DNA of 52,612 bases from Erysipelotrichaceae bacterium (GTDB taxonomy: Bacteria; Bacillota_I; Bacilli_A; Erysipelotrichales; Erysipelotrichaceae). The stretch spans positions 1 through 52,612 of the forward strand of contig JAIKXJ010000024.1 in assembly GCA_024684175.1 (NCBI GenBank). The letters run 5' to 3'. A model generated the notes under the pieces. It was not told the origin of the DNA and ran no database searches. It saw nothing but the letters and a program-made list of their open reading frames with translations. Shown one piece after another: positions 34,474 to 43,359 of this stretch. Both the position numbers and the translations under genes were made by a program. Every line of letters starts with the position of its first letter. Position 1 is the stretch's first letter.

Positions 34474-35886
34474 TTAGTTTTTCTTACTTAAGAATTCATC
34501 GATGGACTTTGCCGCCAGTTTGCCGGCACCCATCGCGGAAATGACGGTCGCTGCACCGGTAACGGCATCACCGCCGGCGTAGACCGCATCACGGGAGGTC
34601 AGACCGTCTTCATTGACGATGATACCGCCGTGCGAGTTGACTTCCAGACCCTTGGTCGTGTTCTTGATCAGCGGGTTCGGGGAAGTACCGATGGACATGA
34701 CGACCGTATCGACGTCCAGTACGAATTCAGAGCCCGGAACTTCGACCGGTCTTCTTCTGCCGGACGCATCCGGTTCGCCAAGCTCCATCTTGATGCACTT
34801 GATGCCGGTAACGAAGCCATTGCGCGGATCTCTCGGATCGTCAGGATTGTTGTAGCCTAAGATCTCGACCGGATTGTTCAGGAGTCTGAAATCGATGCCT
34901 TCTTCCTGCGCGTGTTCGACTTCTTCCTTACGGGCAGGCAGTTCTTCCATGGAACGTCTGTAGACGATGTAGACCTTTTCCGCACCCAGACGCAAAGCCG
35001 TTCTGGCCGCATCCATTGCGACGTTGCCGCCGCCGACGACTGCGACCTTGCCGCCCTTCATGATCGGGGTGACCGGATCGTCTTTGTAGGCCTTCATCAG
35101 GTTGGATCTCGTCAGGAACTCATTGGCGGAATAGACGCCTTTGTAGGCTTCGCCCGGGATGTTCATGAAGCGAGGCAGACCGGCACCGGAACCGACGAAG
35201 ACTGCTTCGAAGCCGTCTTCGAACAGTTCATCGATCGTCAGGGTCTTGCCGATGACGACGTTGGTCTCGACATCGACGCCCAACGCTTTCAATGTATCGA
35301 CTTCCTTGGCAACGATGGCCTTCGGAAGACGGAATTCAGGGATACCGTAGACTAAGACGCCGCCGGCGGTATGAAGTGCTTCATAGATCGAGACCTTGTA
35401 GCCCTTCTTCGCCAGGTCGCCTGCGCAAGTCAGTCCGGAAGGACCGGAACCGACGATCGCGACTCTGTGACCGTTGGAAGCGGGAACTTCCGGTTTTGCA
35501 GTCGCATGTTCGTTATGATAATCGGCAACGAAACGTTCCAGTCTGCCGATGCCGACCGGTTCGAAACGGATGCCTAAAGTACACTTGGATTCACACTGGG
35601 ATTCCTGCGGGCAGACTCTGCCGCAGACGGCAGGAAGCGAAGAAGTCTGGTTGATGATCTTGTATGCTTCTTCGAAATTGCCTTCTTTGACCTGAGCAAT
35701 GAATTCCGGGATGTGGATGTTGACCGGACAGCCGGAAACACATGGCTGGTTCTTGCAGTTGAGGCAGCGGTTTGCTTCGTTGATCGCCGTTTCCTCGCTG
35801 TAGCCTAAAGCGACTTCTTTGAAATTATGAGCTCTGACTTCCGGAGCCTGGGTAGGCATCGGGTTCTTGTTAGGTACGATCGCCAT
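34474..35886 (-). CDS. NfnB-type NADP-binding flavoprotein (GltD/glutamate synthase small-subunit fold)
   Basis: 470 residues. It starts with the GltD-type iron-sulfur part (CLNCKNQPCVSGCPVNIHIP and CGRVCPQESQCESKC) and has two nucleotide sites: VAIVGSGPSGLTCAGDLAKK (FAD) and VAVVGGGNVAMDAARTALRL (NADP), with GDAVTGAATVISAMGAGK near the end. GltD homologs join glutamate synthase, but here no gltB is near and the neighbour is an FNR-like subunit. This is the arrangement of NfnAB, which bifurcates electrons between NADH, NADPH and ferredoxin. So NfnB is preferred over glutamate synthase; biochemistry is not shown by sequence. 2 nt after nfnA. Confidence 0.88.
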   Translation of the reverse strand: MAIVPNKNPMPTQAPEVRAHNFKEVALGYSEETAINEANRCLNCKNQPCVSGCPVNIHIPEFIAQVKEGNFEEAYKIINQTSSLPAVCGRVCPQESQCESKCTLGIRFEPVGIGRLERFVADYHNEHATAKPEVPASNGHRVAIVGSGPSGLTCAGDLAKKGYKVSIYEALHTAGGVLVYGIPEFRLPKAIVAKEVDTLKALGVDVETNVVIGKTLTIDELFEDGFEAVFVGSGAGLPRFMNIPGEAYKGVYSANEFLTRSNLMKAYKDDPVTPIMKGGKVAVVGGGNVAMDAARTALRLGAEKVYIVYRRSMEELPARKEEVEHAQEEGIDFRLLNNPVEILGYNNPDDPRDPRNGFVTGIKCIKMELGEPDASGRRRPVEVPGSEFVLDVDTVVMSIGTSPNPLIKNTTKGLEVNSHGGIIVNEDGLTSRDAVYAGGDAVTGAATVISAMGAGKLAAKSIDEFLSKKN

Positions 35887-35888
35887 GA

Positions 35889-36743
35889 TTAAGCTTCCTC
35901 CTTCTTGAATAAGTTACAAGCCTCTTCATAGGCATGTCTTTCAAAATCCATATACATTCTGTTTCTTGACATTGCTTCGTCGAAATCGACTTCGTAGCCG
36001 TTGAAATCCGGGCCGTCGACACAGGCGAACTTGGTGACGCGCTTGCCGTCCTGCACCAAAGTCAGACGGCAGCCGCCGCACATGCCCGTACCGTCGATCA
36101 TGATCGGGTTCATGGAAACGGTGACCGGAACATCGTATGGCTTGGCAGCCAGGACGACGAACTTCATCATGATCAGCGGTCCGATCGTGATGATCTGATC
36201 GAAACGTTCGCCCTTTTCCAGCATTTCCTTCAAAGGAACCGTGACGTTGCCGTGCTGGCCGTAAGAGCCGTCATCCGTCATGACGAACAGACGGTTCGAG
36301 CAGGCTTTGAATTCTTCTTCCAGGATGACGATGTCCTTGTTACGGAAACCGATGATGGAAGTGACGTCCGCGCCTAAAGCGTGGAATTCCTGAGCGACCG
36401 GCATCGCGATGGCACAGCCGACGCCGCCGCCGACGATGCAGACTTTTTTGATGCCGTCGGTGTGGGTCGCAACGCCCAGCGGACCGACGAAGTCCTGCAG
36501 GAAGTCGCCTTCTTCTTTGTGATTGAGTTTTTCCGTCGTACCGCCGACGATCTGGAAAATGATCTTGACGGTGCCCTTTTCCTTATCGGAACCGGCGATC
36601 GTCAAAGGGATCCTTTCCCCTTCTTCGTCGACACGCAGGATGATGAACTGGCCCGGTCTTGCCTTTCTGGCGACCAGCGGTGCCTCGATCTCCATCTGCG
36701 TAACTGTGGAATTCAGCGGTTTTTTACTGACGATTCTGTACAT
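35889..36743 (-). CDS. NfnA-type FAD/NAD-binding subunit (PyrK/FNR-like)
   Basis: 284 residues, ferredoxin-NADP reductase-like fold. It has the FAD loop ARPGQFIILRVDEEGERIPL (RPGQF, then RxPLT), the NAD site VCIVGGGVGCAIAMPVAQEF, and a C-terminal 2Fe-2S motif in GTGMCGGCRLTLVQDG followed by FACVDGPDFNGYEVDF. The same fold occurs in PyrK and in sulfide dehydrogenase subunits, but pairing with the GltD-like subunit makes NfnA the best call. GGAGGGAG precedes the ATG. First gene of nfnA-nfnB-nadK. Confidence 0.9.
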   Translation of the reverse strand: MYRIVSKKPLNSTVTQMEIEAPLVARKARPGQFIILRVDEEGERIPLTIAGSDKEKGTVKIIFQIVGGTTEKLNHKEEGDFLQDFVGPLGVATHTDGIKKVCIVGGGVGCAIAMPVAQEFHALGADVTSIIGFRNKDIVILEEEFKACSNRLFVMTDDGSYGQHGNVTVPLKEMLEKGERFDQIITIGPLIMMKFVVLAAKPYDVPVTVSMNPIMIDGTGMCGGCRLTLVQDGKRVTKFACVDGPDFNGYEVDFDEAMSRNRMYMDFERHAYEEACNLFKKEEA

Positions 36744-36798
36744 ATTTTCTTATCTCCCTCCAGTATGCAAGTGTATTGCGAGAATTCGTTACGCTCTT

Positions 36799-36804
36799 AT
36801 TATA
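36799..36804 (-). promoter_or_regulatory. Candidate -10 box of nfnA operon
   Basis: TATAAT on the minus strand, 55 bp before the nfnA start codon and inside a short A+T-rich gap. A matching -35 was not evident, so confidence is modest. Confidence 0.35.
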
Positions 36805-36853
36805 CAAGTTTCACCCTGTTTCGATGTAACAAAATACTCGCTCCGGACTGAAA

Positions 36854-37876
36854 TTATAGTTCCATAACGAACTGTCTGCACAGTTCTTCATAGCGCTCGA
36901 TCGTTTCATCGCACCAGCGGTCGAAGTCCTCATCTTCTTTCTTTTCTTCCGGATGGGCGTTCATATAGTCGACGAACATCTGCGCTCCTTTTTTGATATC
37001 CACATCCAAGACAGTCTGAGGGGCGAACTGCTTCACCTTGGAGATATCGAAGATGCAGGAGAAATGTTTATCCCCGTGCATCGACGAGACGAAGTCGTAG
37101 GTCCTCGATTCATCCAGCAGATATTCCGAAATGTAGCAGGGCTTGTATTCCGCGCCGAGAGCCTGCGCGAGAGCTTCGTAGATCTGATCCCAGGTGTAGG
37201 GACGCGGATCCATGATCTGGTAGATCTGCCCGATCGTCTCTTGCTTGTTCACCAGCGGCAGGAAGAACTTCTTGAAATCTTTCGCATGCGTGCATGCCCA
37301 GACGCCCTGCCCGTCGCCGTGGACGATGACCTTCTTCCCTCTCAGCATCCTGGAACACACGCTCCAGTAGCTCTTTCCCTTGACCGAGAGAGGATAACGG
37401 GAATCCGAATAGGTCTGGGTCGGACGCACGATCGTGACCGGGAAGCCCTTTTCCCATTCCTTCAGGAAATACTTTTCGCAAGCCTCCTTGTTTCGGCCAT
37501 AAGCCGAATACTTGTTGCCGTAAGGCATCGTCTCATCGACGACACAATTTACGGAATGATCCAAAGTGAGGACCGTCGAGATGAAGATGAACTGCTTCGT
37601 CTTCCCCCGGAAGAGTTCTGCGTTGAACTTCGCTTCCTCTTCGTTCATGATCAAAAAGTTGATGACGCAGTCAAATGAAAGATCCTTCAATACTTCCTTG
37701 GTCCTTTCGGGATCGTTTTTGATATCGGCGGTCAAACGGATGACGGTCTCTCCCAGATCGTCTTTCCGCCGTCCCCGGTTGAGGACATAAAGCCGGATCT
37801 GTTCATTCTGTGATAAGGCTTTCGTGATCGGCGAAGAGATCGTTCCGGTCCCGCCGATCACCAGTACGTTTTTCAT
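36854..37876 (-). CDS. NAD(P)-dependent epimerase/dehydratase-like SDR protein
   Basis: 340-residue extended short-chain dehydrogenase-like protein. The N-terminal nucleotide site is VLVIGGTGTISSPITKAL; IFISTVLTLDHS follows strand 5 and the SAYGRNKEACEKYF segment holds the Tyr-x-x-x-Lys pair. The C-terminal part binds the substrate (PTQTYSDSRYPLS). The substrate is probably a nucleotide sugar or a similar compound, but is not known. It lies downstream of the DUF362 gene, separated by a terminator at 37900-37918. Confidence 0.88.
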   Translation of the reverse strand: MKNVLVIGGTGTISSPITKALSQNEQIRLYVLNRGRRKDDLGETVIRLTADIKNDPERTKEVLKDLSFDCVINFLIMNEEEAKFNAELFRGKTKQFIFISTVLTLDHSVNCVVDETMPYGNKYSAYGRNKEACEKYFLKEWEKGFPVTIVRPTQTYSDSRYPLSVKGKSYWSVCSRMLRGKKVIVHGDGQGVWACTHAKDFKKFFLPLVNKQETIGQIYQIMDPRPYTWDQIYEALAQALGAEYKPCYISEYLLDESRTYDFVSSMHGDKHFSCIFDISKVKQFAPQTVLDVDIKKGAQMFVDYMNAHPEEKKEDEDFDRWCDETIERYEELCRQFVMEL

Positions 37877-37894
37877 ATGTTGTTTTCCTTATTT

Positions 37895-37918
37895 CAAAAA
37901 GCCCCGCTCGACGGGGCT
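37895..37918 (-). terminator. Terminator of DUF362 gene
   Basis: Perfect 7-bp stem AGCCCCG-CTCGA-CGGGGCT (37900-37918), followed by TTTTTG on the minus strand. Confidence 0.8.
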
Positions 37919-37922
37919 GTAA

Positions 37923-38930
37923 TTAGAATTCGATGCGTTTGAACGGCTTGACGTCCTTGACGGCCTCTTTCGGCGTGATACGGACTTCGCCGTTGTCCAG
38001 ATCGATCAGGATATAGCGGTCGTTGCCCATGCCCAGTTCTTTCATATAAGAAAGCTGGCGGAAACCGTGTCTGGTCTGCATCCTTTCCCAGAGATCGTGG
38101 TTCTGTTCCTCGGTCATCGCATGGATCAGATCGACGCAGGCGGTATCGATGGCACAGATGTCTGTGGACGCCAGGATGCCGACGTTCGGTGTGACGACCG
38201 GTGCTGCTGCAAGACCTTCACAGTCGCAGGAGACCGACATGTTGCGCATGACGTTGACGTAGGTGACGTTCTTGCCGAAGAAATCGATCGTCGCTTTGGT
38301 CGACTCGGAGATCTTCTCCATCAGTTCTTCTTCCGCAACGGACCACTGTCCTTCGCCTTCTCTGGCGTGGATCATCTTCTTGCCGATCTTTCCGTCGGCA
38401 CAGCCGATACCGATGTTCTTGTTGGAACCGCCGAAGCCGCCCATCGTATGACCCTTGAAGTGGGTTAAGGTGAACATGGAATCATAACCCGTCATATGGG
38501 AACCGACGGTCATGTGGTCGAACCACTTGCCGCCCTTGACCGGCAGATCAGCCGTACCTTCTTCGTCGGTGATATCGACCGGGCAGAACGTCCAGCCGTT
38601 GACCTTCAGGGTCTCACGGTGCTTTTCCGTCGTATCGCGGTCGCCTTCATAGTATGTGTTGGTCTCGATGATCGTCGCATTCTTTAAGGATTCGCTGTTT
38701 TCCATGACTTCCTTCACCCAGGAAGCCGGAACGAAGTTCGGACCGTTCTTCTCACCGGTATGCAGTTTGACTGCAACTTTGCCCGTGATGTGCTGACTGA
38801 CTTTCTCATAAGCCTTCAGGATGCCCTGCGGGGAGATGTCTCTGGTGAAATAGACGATGGATTCGTTGCCTTTTCTCTCTTCAAACGGCACATAGATATT
38901 GCCGCCTGTTGCTGCCTTGACCTGTGTCAT
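37923..38930 (-). CDS. DUF362 domain protein
   Basis: 335 residues. DUF362 family, with the recognisable segments KVAVKLHTGEKNGPNFVPA, DSMFTLTHFKGHTMGGFGGS and NIGIGCADGKIGKKMIH. Members often carry a ferredoxin domain; none is seen here. Function is unknown in general; several relatives are discussed in redox or iron-sulfur contexts. The gene is a single unit with its own terminator, divergent from the small membrane protein. The last segment (YILIDLDNGEVRITPKEAV) is typical for the family. Confidence 0.85.
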   Translation of the reverse strand: MTQVKAATGGNIYVPFEERKGNESIVYFTRDISPQGILKAYEKVSQHITGKVAVKLHTGEKNGPNFVPASWVKEVMENSESLKNATIIETNTYYEGDRDTTEKHRETLKVNGWTFCPVDITDEEGTADLPVKGGKWFDHMTVGSHMTGYDSMFTLTHFKGHTMGGFGGSNKNIGIGCADGKIGKKMIHAREGEGQWSVAEEELMEKISESTKATIDFFGKNVTYVNVMRNMSVSCDCEGLAAAPVVTPNVGILASTDICAIDTACVDLIHAMTEEQNHDLWERMQTRHGFRQLSYMKELGMGNDRYILIDLDNGEVRITPKEAVKDVKPFKRIEF

Positions 38931-39041
38931 ATTGTTTTCTCCTTTTTTACAATTGCATTATATCATCAAACTTTTTTCTCCGTCCTGTCTGATGTTCGTA
39001 TAAATGATAAGTAGAAAAAACAGAAAAGGAGAGATTATTAT

Positions 39042-39093
39042 ATGTCACTAGATTCCAGCAAAAAAAGTCTTACGTTTCGTCGGTGTCCTGGCG
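39042..39093 (+). other. 5' fragment of frameshifted small membrane protein, with A7 tract
   Basis: ATG at 39042 with AAGGAGA 8 nt upstream codes MSLDSSKK and then runs into A7 (39060-39066). One A fewer would join this good start to the frame that continues at 39094 as VLRFVGVLAMFGGILAILGG, an uninterrupted membrane segment. In the printed sequence the frames differ by +1. Confidence 0.65.
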
Positions 39094-39456
39094 ATGTTCG
39101 GCGGCATTTTAGCGATCTTGGGCGGAGCACTGGCCACGTTCGCGGGCTGGAGCACTTCGGTCCCCGATGTCCAGCAGGGTGAGATCCTCATCACCGGAGG
39201 CATCATCGAGATGATCTCCGGTGCGATCAACACCTTCGAAGGTTATGCTTCCTATGCAGCCGGCAAACGCGGAAAGCTGACCGGATTCGCTCTCGTCTTT
39301 GCGACGATCGCTTTCGTCGGTTCGGTCCTGTCGATCCTGTCGATGTTCCTGAAGGGCGAAAAAGATATGCTCAATATCGCTTCCAACGTCCTGGCGGCAG
39401 TCCTCAACCTCATCGTTTTCACGGCTGCCAACAAAGTCAGAAAAGCTGCCCGTTAG
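39094..39456 (+). CDS. Small membrane protein (frame broken upstream)
   Basis: 120 residues from the ATG at 39094, with three hydrophobic segments (FGGILAILGGALATFAGW, TGFALVFATIAFVGSVLSIL, NIASNVLAAVLNLIVFTA) and a basic C-terminus (NKVRKAAR). The frame extends upstream past this ATG into a membrane-like VLRFVGVLA, and the only good ribosome-binding site lies before the ATG at 39042, which is in another frame. So 39094 is probably not the natural start, and the gene is either broken, phase-variable through A7, or misread. Function unknown. Confidence 0.65.
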   Translation: MFGGILAILGGALATFAGWSTSVPDVQQGEILITGGIIEMISGAINTFEGYASYAAGKRGKLTGFALVFATIAFVGSVLSILSMFLKGEKDMLNIASNVLAAVLNLIVFTAANKVRKAAR

Positions 39457-39477
39457 TCTTACGGTCACAAGAAAACA

Positions 39478-39542
39478 AAAAAACCCTTGACGCTGTAAGG
39501 ATCATGAGCGGTCCCGCCCGTCCAAGGGCTTCTTTTTTTTTA
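39478..39542. terminator. Bidirectional terminator between membrane protein and folA
   Basis: Outer arms CCCTTGACG / CGTCCAAGGG and an inner CGCT/AGCG pairing form one hairpin, flanked by A7 on the left and T8 on the right. It can thus stop transcripts from both converging genes. Confidence 0.65.
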
Positions 39543-40016
39543 TTCTTCTTTCTCTTTACGGATCAGTTCCCGATAGATGAAGTCCGGATGATCTTCTTCG
39601 ACGATGACTTCCCAGTCTTCCATCTCAAAGACATTGAACCAGGTATCGACTTCATATTCTTCTTTGACGAAGGAAACATAGGCTTTTTTCGCATACGGAT
39701 ACGCCTGATTGAAGATCGATGCCCCGCCGCAGATGATGTACTCGGTCTCGTCGTCCTTATGTTCCTCCAGGAAGCCTTTGAGGTCGTTGGTGACCTGCGC
39801 ACCTTCCGGATGATAGGAAGGATCGATCGACGCGACCGTGATGTAGCGGTCCGCCAGTTTGCGCGGCAGACCGTCATAGGTCGTCTGCCCCATCAGGATG
39901 TTCTTATATAAGGTATTGCGCTTGAAGATCTTGAGCTCATCCTTCAGATGCCAGGGAAGCGCACCCCGGATGCCGATGCCCTTGTTGGGATCGAAAGCGA
40001 CGGAAAAGGAGATCAT
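39540..40016 (-). CDS. folA: Dihydrofolate reductase
   Basis: 158 residues. DHFR reduces dihydrofolate to tetrahydrofolate with NADPH. Seen: [20 protein letters not shown], then [15 protein letters not shown] with the acidic active-site residue (Asp26/Glu27), [18 protein letters not shown] for the NADPH site, and [16 protein letters not shown]. The ATG at 40016 shares ATGA with the thyA stop (4-bp overlap), and AAGGGGAAGG lies upstream in thyA. Thymidylate synthase makes dihydrofolate, which this enzyme recycles. Confidence 0.95.
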   Translation of the reverse strand: MISFSVAFDPNKGIGIRGALPWHLKDELKIFKRNTLYKNILMGQTTYDGLPRKLADRYITVASIDPSYHPEGAQVTNDLKGFLEEHKDDETEYIICGGASIFNQAYPYAKKAYVSFVKEEYEVDTWFNVFEMEDWEVIVEEDHPDFIYRELIRKEKEE

Positions 40017-40891
40017 ACGGACACCTTCCCCTTGATGGCCGGCCACGGATCATAGTCCAGGACCTTGACGTCGTCGATCGTGAAATCAAAGATGTCCTTG
40101 ATCTCGGGATTCAGCCAGAGCTTCGGCAGTTTGCGCGGTTCTCTGGAAAGCTGTTCCTTGATCTGTTCGATGTGATCGAGATAGATATGGGCATCGCCGA
40201 AGGTATGGATGAATTCATAAGGCTGATAGCCGCAGACCTGCGCCACCATCGCCAGCAATAAAGAATAGGAAGCGATATTGAACGGCACGCCCAAGAACAA
40301 GTCCGCCGACCGCTGGTAGAGCTGGCAGGACAGTTTCTTCTTGTCGGCGCTGACATAGAACTGGAAGAAGGCATGACACGGCGGCAAGGCCATCTGATCG
40401 ACCTGGGCCGGATTGAAGGCCACCACCAGATGTCTTCTGGAATACGGATCGTTCTTGAGTCCTTCGATGAGGTTCTTGATCTGATCGACACCGGAATCAT
40501 CGAAGTTACGCCACTGTTTGCCATAGACCGGACCGAGATCGCCCCATTTGTCGGCGAACGCCTCATCCTCGCAGATCTTTTTGATGAATTCTTCCATCGT
40601 CTCGCCCTGATAGTCCGCAGAAGCTTTGTATTTGGCATAAGGCCAGTCGTTCCAGATCTTGACGTTCTTCAATGCGAGCGGACGGATATTGGTCTCGCCC
40701 TTCAAGAACCAGAACAGTTCTTCAAAGATGCCGCGGTAAAAGACCTTTTTGGTCGTCAGTAAAGGGAAACCCTCTTCCAGGTTGACTCTCATCTGATAAC
40801 CGAATTTCGAGATCGTTCCCGTACCGGTCCTGTCCCCTCTTTTTTCGCCATGTTCCAAAACATCACGGCACAGATCCAGATATTGTTTCAT
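40013..40891 (-). CDS. thyA: Thymidylate synthase
   Basis: 292 residues. Converts dUMP to dTMP with methylenetetrahydrofolate. Diagnostic segments are [20 protein letters not shown], the catalytic Cys172 in [14 protein letters not shown], and [20 protein letters not shown]. Stop overlaps folA start by 4 bp. The HAD gene lies 34 bp upstream, so HAD-thyA-folA are likely one operon. Confidence 0.97.
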   Translation of the reverse strand: MKQYLDLCRDVLEHGEKRGDRTGTGTISKFGYQMRVNLEEGFPLLTTKKVFYRGIFEELFWFLKGETNIRPLALKNVKIWNDWPYAKYKASADYQGETMEEFIKKICEDEAFADKWGDLGPVYGKQWRNFDDSGVDQIKNLIEGLKNDPYSRRHLVVAFNPAQVDQMALPPCHAFFQFYVSADKKKLSCQLYQRSADLFLGVPFNIASYSLLLAMVAQVCGYQPYEFIHTFGDAHIYLDHIEQIKEQLSREPRKLPKLWLNPEIKDIFDFTIDDVKVLDYDPWPAIKGKVSV

Positions 40892-40925
40892 AACGCTACC
40901 TCACTTATCACAATTATACTCAAAT

Positions 40926-41666
40926 TCAAGATTCTTCCATACTATTAAGGATCATTCTTTTCAATATCGACAGATCCATATGATCCTGACGATAAGTCGC
41001 TGTAACATCACTTCCTTCTTTCGGTGAAAGAGCGGAACGGATGTAATACGAATCCATAGAAACGCTGTCCGCCCCCTTGATGTCGGAATCCGGGTCGTTG
41101 CCGATCATCAAAGACTTGTTTACGTTCAGACCGTGTTTTTCGATCAGTGCTTCAAAAAAACCTGGATCCGGCTTCCTATAACCGTACGCCGAAGAAATGA
41201 AAATGTCATCGAAATCCGCAAGGATGCCAAGCTCCTCCAGTTCCTTCATGGTGAAAAGCTCCTGGGCATTGGATAAAAGATAGACTCTCTTTCCCTTTTC
41301 CTTCAGCATCTTCAGCAATTCCTTTGCGCCGGCATACAGGCGAAGATGACTTGTCGAACAGGTCCTGAACAAAGCTGCCGTTTCACGGATCGTCTTTTCA
41401 TCCGCATCGATCCCCTTTCTTTCATAAAGCTTGAGAAAGACATCATACAGATCGATCTCGATGAAACGGCCTTCATTTTTCTTCTTTTCGCTCAGCGCAT
41501 CGACTTCCCCGAAATAGAGATCCCTGAGCTCTCTTGGCGCATAGTCCGCACCATAACGGCGGAAGACATCACTTATTTTCTTCCAGAACAAGAGCTTCGT
41601 CTCGTCCGTATGGATATCGACCAGTGTTCCGTAGAGGTCGAAGATGTAATTCTCATATTCTTTCAT
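40926..41666 (-). CDS. HAD-superfamily hydrolase
   Basis: 246 residues. HAD fold with motif I FDLYGTLVD (Asp10 nucleophile), motif II VYLLSNAQ, the lysine in YRKPDPGFFEAL and the acidic motif IGNDPDSDIKGA. Phosphatases of the family usually have DxD in motif I, whose second Asp is the general acid; here it is Tyr12 (DLYGT), as in dehalogenase-like branches, so phosphatase activity is not assured. It precedes thyA on the same strand. Confidence 0.88.
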   Translation of the reverse strand: MKEYENYIFDLYGTLVDIHTDETKLLFWKKISDVFRRYGADYAPRELRDLYFGEVDALSEKKKNEGRFIEIDLYDVFLKLYERKGIDADEKTIRETAALFRTCSTSHLRLYAGAKELLKMLKEKGKRVYLLSNAQELFTMKELEELGILADFDDIFISSAYGYRKPDPGFFEALIEKHGLNVNKSLMIGNDPDSDIKGADSVSMDSYYIRSALSPKEGSDVTATYRQDHMDLSILKRMILNSMEES

Positions 41667-41764
41667 TTTTCTATCATTTTACATTTTTATCTGAGGAATG
41701 AAACGCTCTTTTGACAAATCATGTACAGGAGGCACTGTGATCATTTTTAAATGTATTACATTTT

Positions 41765-41772
41765 GTTATACT
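41765..41772 (+). promoter_or_regulatory. Candidate extended -10 before the BrnA-like gene
   Basis: TTATACT preceded by TG one base upstream (TG-T-TATACT) forms an extended -10 element about 24 nt before the ATG. No ribosome-binding site is visible after it. Confidence 0.35.
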
Positions 41773-41795
41773 AATGATGAAAAAACAAGATCATC

Positions 41796-42134
41796 ATGGA
41801 AGATAAGGAAGAAATCGTAAGGATCCGCCTAAGCAAGGATAAAAAACTCACAAAGAAACAACGGAAGCAGCTTCAAGAAGCCGCCGGCCGCCCGATCGTT
41901 TTTTCGCCGGATGCCCCGGAACTGAGCGATGAACAATACGCACAGATGGCCGAGCTTGCCAGAAAGCAGAATGCCGAAAAGACCCGACAGCTCATCGCCT
42001 TGAGAGTCTCTGCCGACACCTTGCGCAAAGCGAAAGCGACCGGGAAAGGCTATACCGGTTTTCTCAGCAGACTTCTTGGCTATGCGATCAATGATCCGGA
42101 ACTTGTCATGAAAAGTCTCAGAAAAGTATCATAA
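41796..42134 (+). CDS. BrnA/DUF4415-like ribbon-helix-helix protein
   Basis: 112 residues. The C-terminal half is a ribbon-helix-helix-like motif (IALRVSADTLRKAKATGKGY, then TGFLSRLLGYAIN) close to BrnA antitoxins and the DUF4415 family, which bind DNA and neutralise BrnT. The N-terminal half is basic (KDKKLTKKQRKQL) and its function is unknown. No BrnT-like toxin gene is next to it: the flanking genes are HAD and a radical SAM protein. No SD is visible. It may be a stand-alone regulator or an orphan antitoxin. Confidence 0.7.
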   Translation: MEDKEEIVRIRLSKDKKLTKKQRKQLQEAAGRPIVFSPDAPELSDEQYAQMAELARKQNAEKTRQLIALRVSADTLRKAKATGKGYTGFLSRLLGYAINDPELVMKSLRKVS

Positions 42135-42147
42135 GCTCACTGCGGTC

Positions 42148-43359
42148 CTAAACGTTCCGGCAGCAGTGTTTGTATTTGCGTCCGCTGCCGCAGGGACAGG
42201 GGGCATTGCCTTTAACGTCTTTCCATAAGAGGTCCCGTTCTTTTTTTAACTCAGCTGCCGCCTGCGGAAGGTTCTTCCCCGCCTTCATCATCAGGGCGGC
42301 TTTTTTCATCGGCTCATCAGTCACTTCGAAGACACGCAGATAAGCCTCACATAAGAGGTTGTTTCCTTCTTCGTCTCTGTCTTTGATACAGCCGCCGCGG
42401 CACAGTTTCAGATAAGGACAGTTCTGACACTTTTGACTCAGATCGCTTTTGCGTTTGCCGAACGCGTCCTGTTTCTCCATGATCTTCGAGAAGTGTTCTT
42501 CGTGAAGATCGCCGATACAATGCTTCGCATTGACGAAATGATCGCAGGAATAGACCTTGCCGTCGCTTTCCACGGCCGGCACATTGCCGCATCTTTCCTG
42601 CAGGTAACAAAGCGTCGGACTTTTTCCCATCTTGTTCAGCAAGATCTCCATGAACAGCTGTATGCCCAGACTTTGGGTATCCTTATAGAACCATTGATGG
42701 AAGATGCTGACCAGAAAGTCCCCGTATCTTGATACATCGACCGAATACTCATCCAGAGAGCCGTCTTTCATTTTATTGACGATCGGGATGAACTGTATCC
42801 AGCCTGTATCGAGATCTCTCAGACTGTGATAGACGCCGTACGGATCTTCGCAAGTCAGCGCATTCACCGTACAAAGCAGGTCCGGCGAGATGCCGAAACG
42901 CTTCAGCAACGCGATGTTGTTTTTGATCCTTTCATAGGTCGGCTGACCTGTGGCGTCCTTACGGTAGGTGTCATGGATGAGCTTTGTGCCGTCGATCGAA
43001 AGACCGACATCAAAAGACTCCTTCTTCAAAAAGGCGCACCATTCCTCATTCAGAGCTAAACCGTTGGTCTGTAAGTTGTTCCAGCAGGTCTTTCCTGCCG
43101 GCAGATACTTCTTCTGCAGCTCCACGGCTTTCTTGTAGAAATCCAGACCGCGCAGTGTCGGTTCCCCGCCGTGCCAGATGAACGAATACGTATCTCCGGG
43201 CGAGGTCTTGAAATACTCCTTGATCAGTAATTCCAAGGTCTCGTAAGACATCGGCTGACGCCGGCTGAGATCATTGCCCAGATAGTAACAGTACTTGCAG
43301 GCCATGTTACAAGCCGAACCGATCGGCTTGACCATGACAGTGAAAGGATCTTTGACCAT
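42148..43359 (-). CDS. Radical SAM SPASM protein (anaerobic sulfatase maturase-like) with C-terminal SEC-C motif
   Basis: 403 residues. The 4Fe-4S-SAM motif CNMACKYC (Cys17, 21, 24), the GGEPTLRG motif, and the SPASM-type Cys set (CYLQERCGNVPAVESDG, CQNCPYLKLCRGGC) match anaerobic sulfatase-maturating enzymes, which turn Cys or Ser of a partner protein into formylglycine. No sulfatase gene is in the window, so the substrate could be elsewhere or different. The C-terminal NAPCPCGSGRKYKHCC is a SEC-C zinc motif that is unusual at the end of this family. The start codon directly follows the stop of the dienelactone hydrolase-like gene. Confidence 0.87.
   Translation of the reverse strand: MVKDPFTVMVKPIGSACNMACKYCYYLGNDLSRRQPMSYETLELLIKEYFKTSPGDTYSFIWHGGEPTLRGLDFYKKAVELQKKYLPAGKTCWNNLQTNGLALNEEWCAFLKKESFDVGLSIDGTKLIHDTYRKDATGQPTYERIKNNIALLKRFGISPDLLCTVNALTCEDPYGVYHSLRDLDTGWIQFIPIVNKMKDGSLDEYSVDVSRYGDFLVSIFHQWFYKDTQSLGIQLFMEILLNKMGKSPTLCYLQERCGNVPAVESDGKVYSCDHFVNAKHCIGDLHEEHFSKIMEKQDAFGKRKSDLSQKCQNCPYLKLCRGGCIKDRDEEGNNLLCEAYLRVFEVTDEPMKKAALMMKAGKNLPQAAAELKKERDLLWKDVKGNAPCPCGSGRKYKHCCRNV

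Noticed and set aside
34474..35886. Glutamate synthase small subunit
   Set aside because: The GltD-like fold is present but no large subunit is near and the FNR-like partner fits NfnAB better.
41796..42134. Complete BrnT/BrnA toxin-antitoxin pair
   Set aside because: No BrnT-like gene lies on either side; only the antitoxin-like protein is seen.
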